Part shown: piece after piece, positions 12,279 to 12,938 of the stretch
How the letters are laid out: every line of letters begins with the position of its first letter
Numbering within the stretch: position 1 is the first letter of the stretch
NCBI GenBank assembly: GCA_011322715.1
Contig: DRLX01000595.1
Coordinates: 1 to 12,938, forward strand
Direction of reading: 5' to 3'
Source: Desulfobulbaceae bacterium
GTDB taxonomy: Bacteria > Desulfobacterota > Desulfobulbia > Desulfobulbales > Desulfobulbaceae
Length of the DNA: 12,938 nucleotides
Program-made: the position numbers and the translations under genes
The notes under the pieces: generated by a model
Seen by the model: the letters and a program-made list of their open reading frames with translations, nothing else
The model's database searches: none
What the model was told of the DNA's origin: nothing

Positions 12279-12938
12279 GTGCGCATTATTACCAGTCCGG
12301 TCGAGATGACGGCATGGGCCGGGGAACAGCAGTCGTGTGGGCATTCACTTGCCCTTGTGCCGACCATGGGTTTTTTTCATAAGGGACATCTTGCCCTTAT
12401 GAGGATGGCTGCCGATAAGGCGGATAAGGTTGTTGTCAGTCTGTTTGTCAATCCCATTCAATTCGGTCCGGGCGAAGACCTTGATCAATATCCCGTTGAT
12501 CCGGAACGGGACAAAGAACTTGCCCGCTCCCAGGGCGTGTCCGTTCTCTTTATGCCGAAAATAGAGGACATGTATCCCCCAGGATTTCAGACCGTGGTTT
12601 CCGTGCCGGAGCTGTCCCGTCATCTCTGCGGCGCTGATCGGCCGGGACATTTTAATGGCGTGACCACCGTGGTCTGCAAGCTGTTGCATATAGTCCGTCC
12701 GAATTTTGCGGTCTTTGGAGAAAAGGATTTTCAGCAATTGGCCGTTATCCGCAGAATGGTTACCGACCTGAATATGGATGTAGAAATTCTTGCTCATCCC
12801 ATTGTCCGGGAACCCGACGGCCTGGCCATGAGTTCCAGGAACAGCTATCTGGGCAGCGAGGAGCGACAACAGGCTCTTTGCCTCTCCCGCAGTATTGCGC
12901 ACGCCCGCAGTCTATATGCAATCGGCGTACGTAACACA
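12279..12938 (+). CDS. panC: Pantothenate synthetase, 3' end outside the window (partial)
   Basis: ATP-dependent ligase that condenses pantoate and beta-alanine to pantothenate, the precursor of coenzyme A. The first 220 codons are present and open to the window edge. The full protein should be about 280 residues. Motifs are VPTMG (27-31), the nucleotide-binding HxGH as HKGH (34-37), SLFVNPIQF (54-62), GEKDFQQL (147-154) and MSSRN (184-188), all expected for the family. The residues between TMG and HxGH are Phe-Phe rather than the common Ala-Leu, a mild variation. The start is a GTG at 12279, which gives the typical R-I-I-T-S-P-V-E-M opening. The first in-frame ATG is codon 10 and would remove it. 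There is no strong Shine-Dalgarno site, which suggests coupling to the TPR gene 7 bases upstream. Confidence 0.95.
   Translation, partial: MRIITSPVEMTAWAGEQQSCGHSLALVPTMGFFHKGHLALMRMAADKADKVVVSLFVNPIQFGPGEDLDQYPVDPERDKELARSQGVSVLFMPKIEDMYPPGFQTVVSVPELSRHLCGADRPGHFNGVTTVVCKLLHIVRPNFAVFGEKDFQQLAVIRRMVTDLNMDVEILAHPIVREPDGLAMSSRNSYLGSEERQQALCLSRSIAHARSLYAIGVRNT

Noticed and set aside
12345..12902. Long minus-strand open frame (185 codons)
   Set aside because: It lies opposite panC, whose motifs (HKGH, GEKD, MSSRN) are unmistakable on the plus strand. The antisense product has no recognisable features.

Overview
The window looks like chromosomal housekeeping sequence from a Gram-negative anaerobe. 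The most likely source is a member of the Desulfobacterota, perhaps near the Desulfobulbales. That placement is inferred from gene style and mid-range GC, with no single marker behind it. Eleven genes are recognisable, plus the last codons of one upstream gene. No insertion sequence, phage gene, CRISPR array, rRNA or tRNA was seen.

Positions 1-9250 read as one long plus-strand unit. It opens with the end of an unidentified gene and a shikimate kinase (aroK), then a 580-residue DUF89/ARMT1-like protein. A cobamide (vitamin B12) block follows: an alpha-ribazole phosphatase (CobC type), CobU, CobT, CobS, a CobD-CobQ fusion protein and CbiB. Together these cover the route from adenosylcobyrinic acid a,c-diamide to the finished cobamide. 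CobQ amidates the ring to cobyric acid and CobD makes aminopropanol phosphate. CbiB joins those two products and CobU activates the result to the GDP form. CobT makes alpha-ribazole phosphate, CobC can remove its phosphate, and CobS joins the two halves. Corrin-ring genes, the adenosyltransferase and the threonine kinase are not in the window, and no B12 riboswitch was found.

Positions 9251-10001 hold two small inverted repeats, a short gene for a secreted helical protein of unknown function (9470-9913), and a strong intrinsic terminator (9961-9997). xseA (exonuclease VII large subunit) lies on the minus strand at 10002-11342 and converges on that terminator. A 236-base region divides xseA from a plus-strand pair: a membrane-anchored TPR protein resembling YfgM, and panC (pantothenate synthetase), which runs off the window end.

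The points most worth a second look are these: the CobD-CobQ fusion, which joins the enzymes making the two substrates of the next gene's product; homopolymeric A runs in the fusion linker that could release free CobD by slippage; a DUF89 protein lacking the family's usual DN metal site inside a B12 operon; a shikimate kinase whose P-loop lacks the usual Ser/Thr after Lys; and the unassigned secreted protein.
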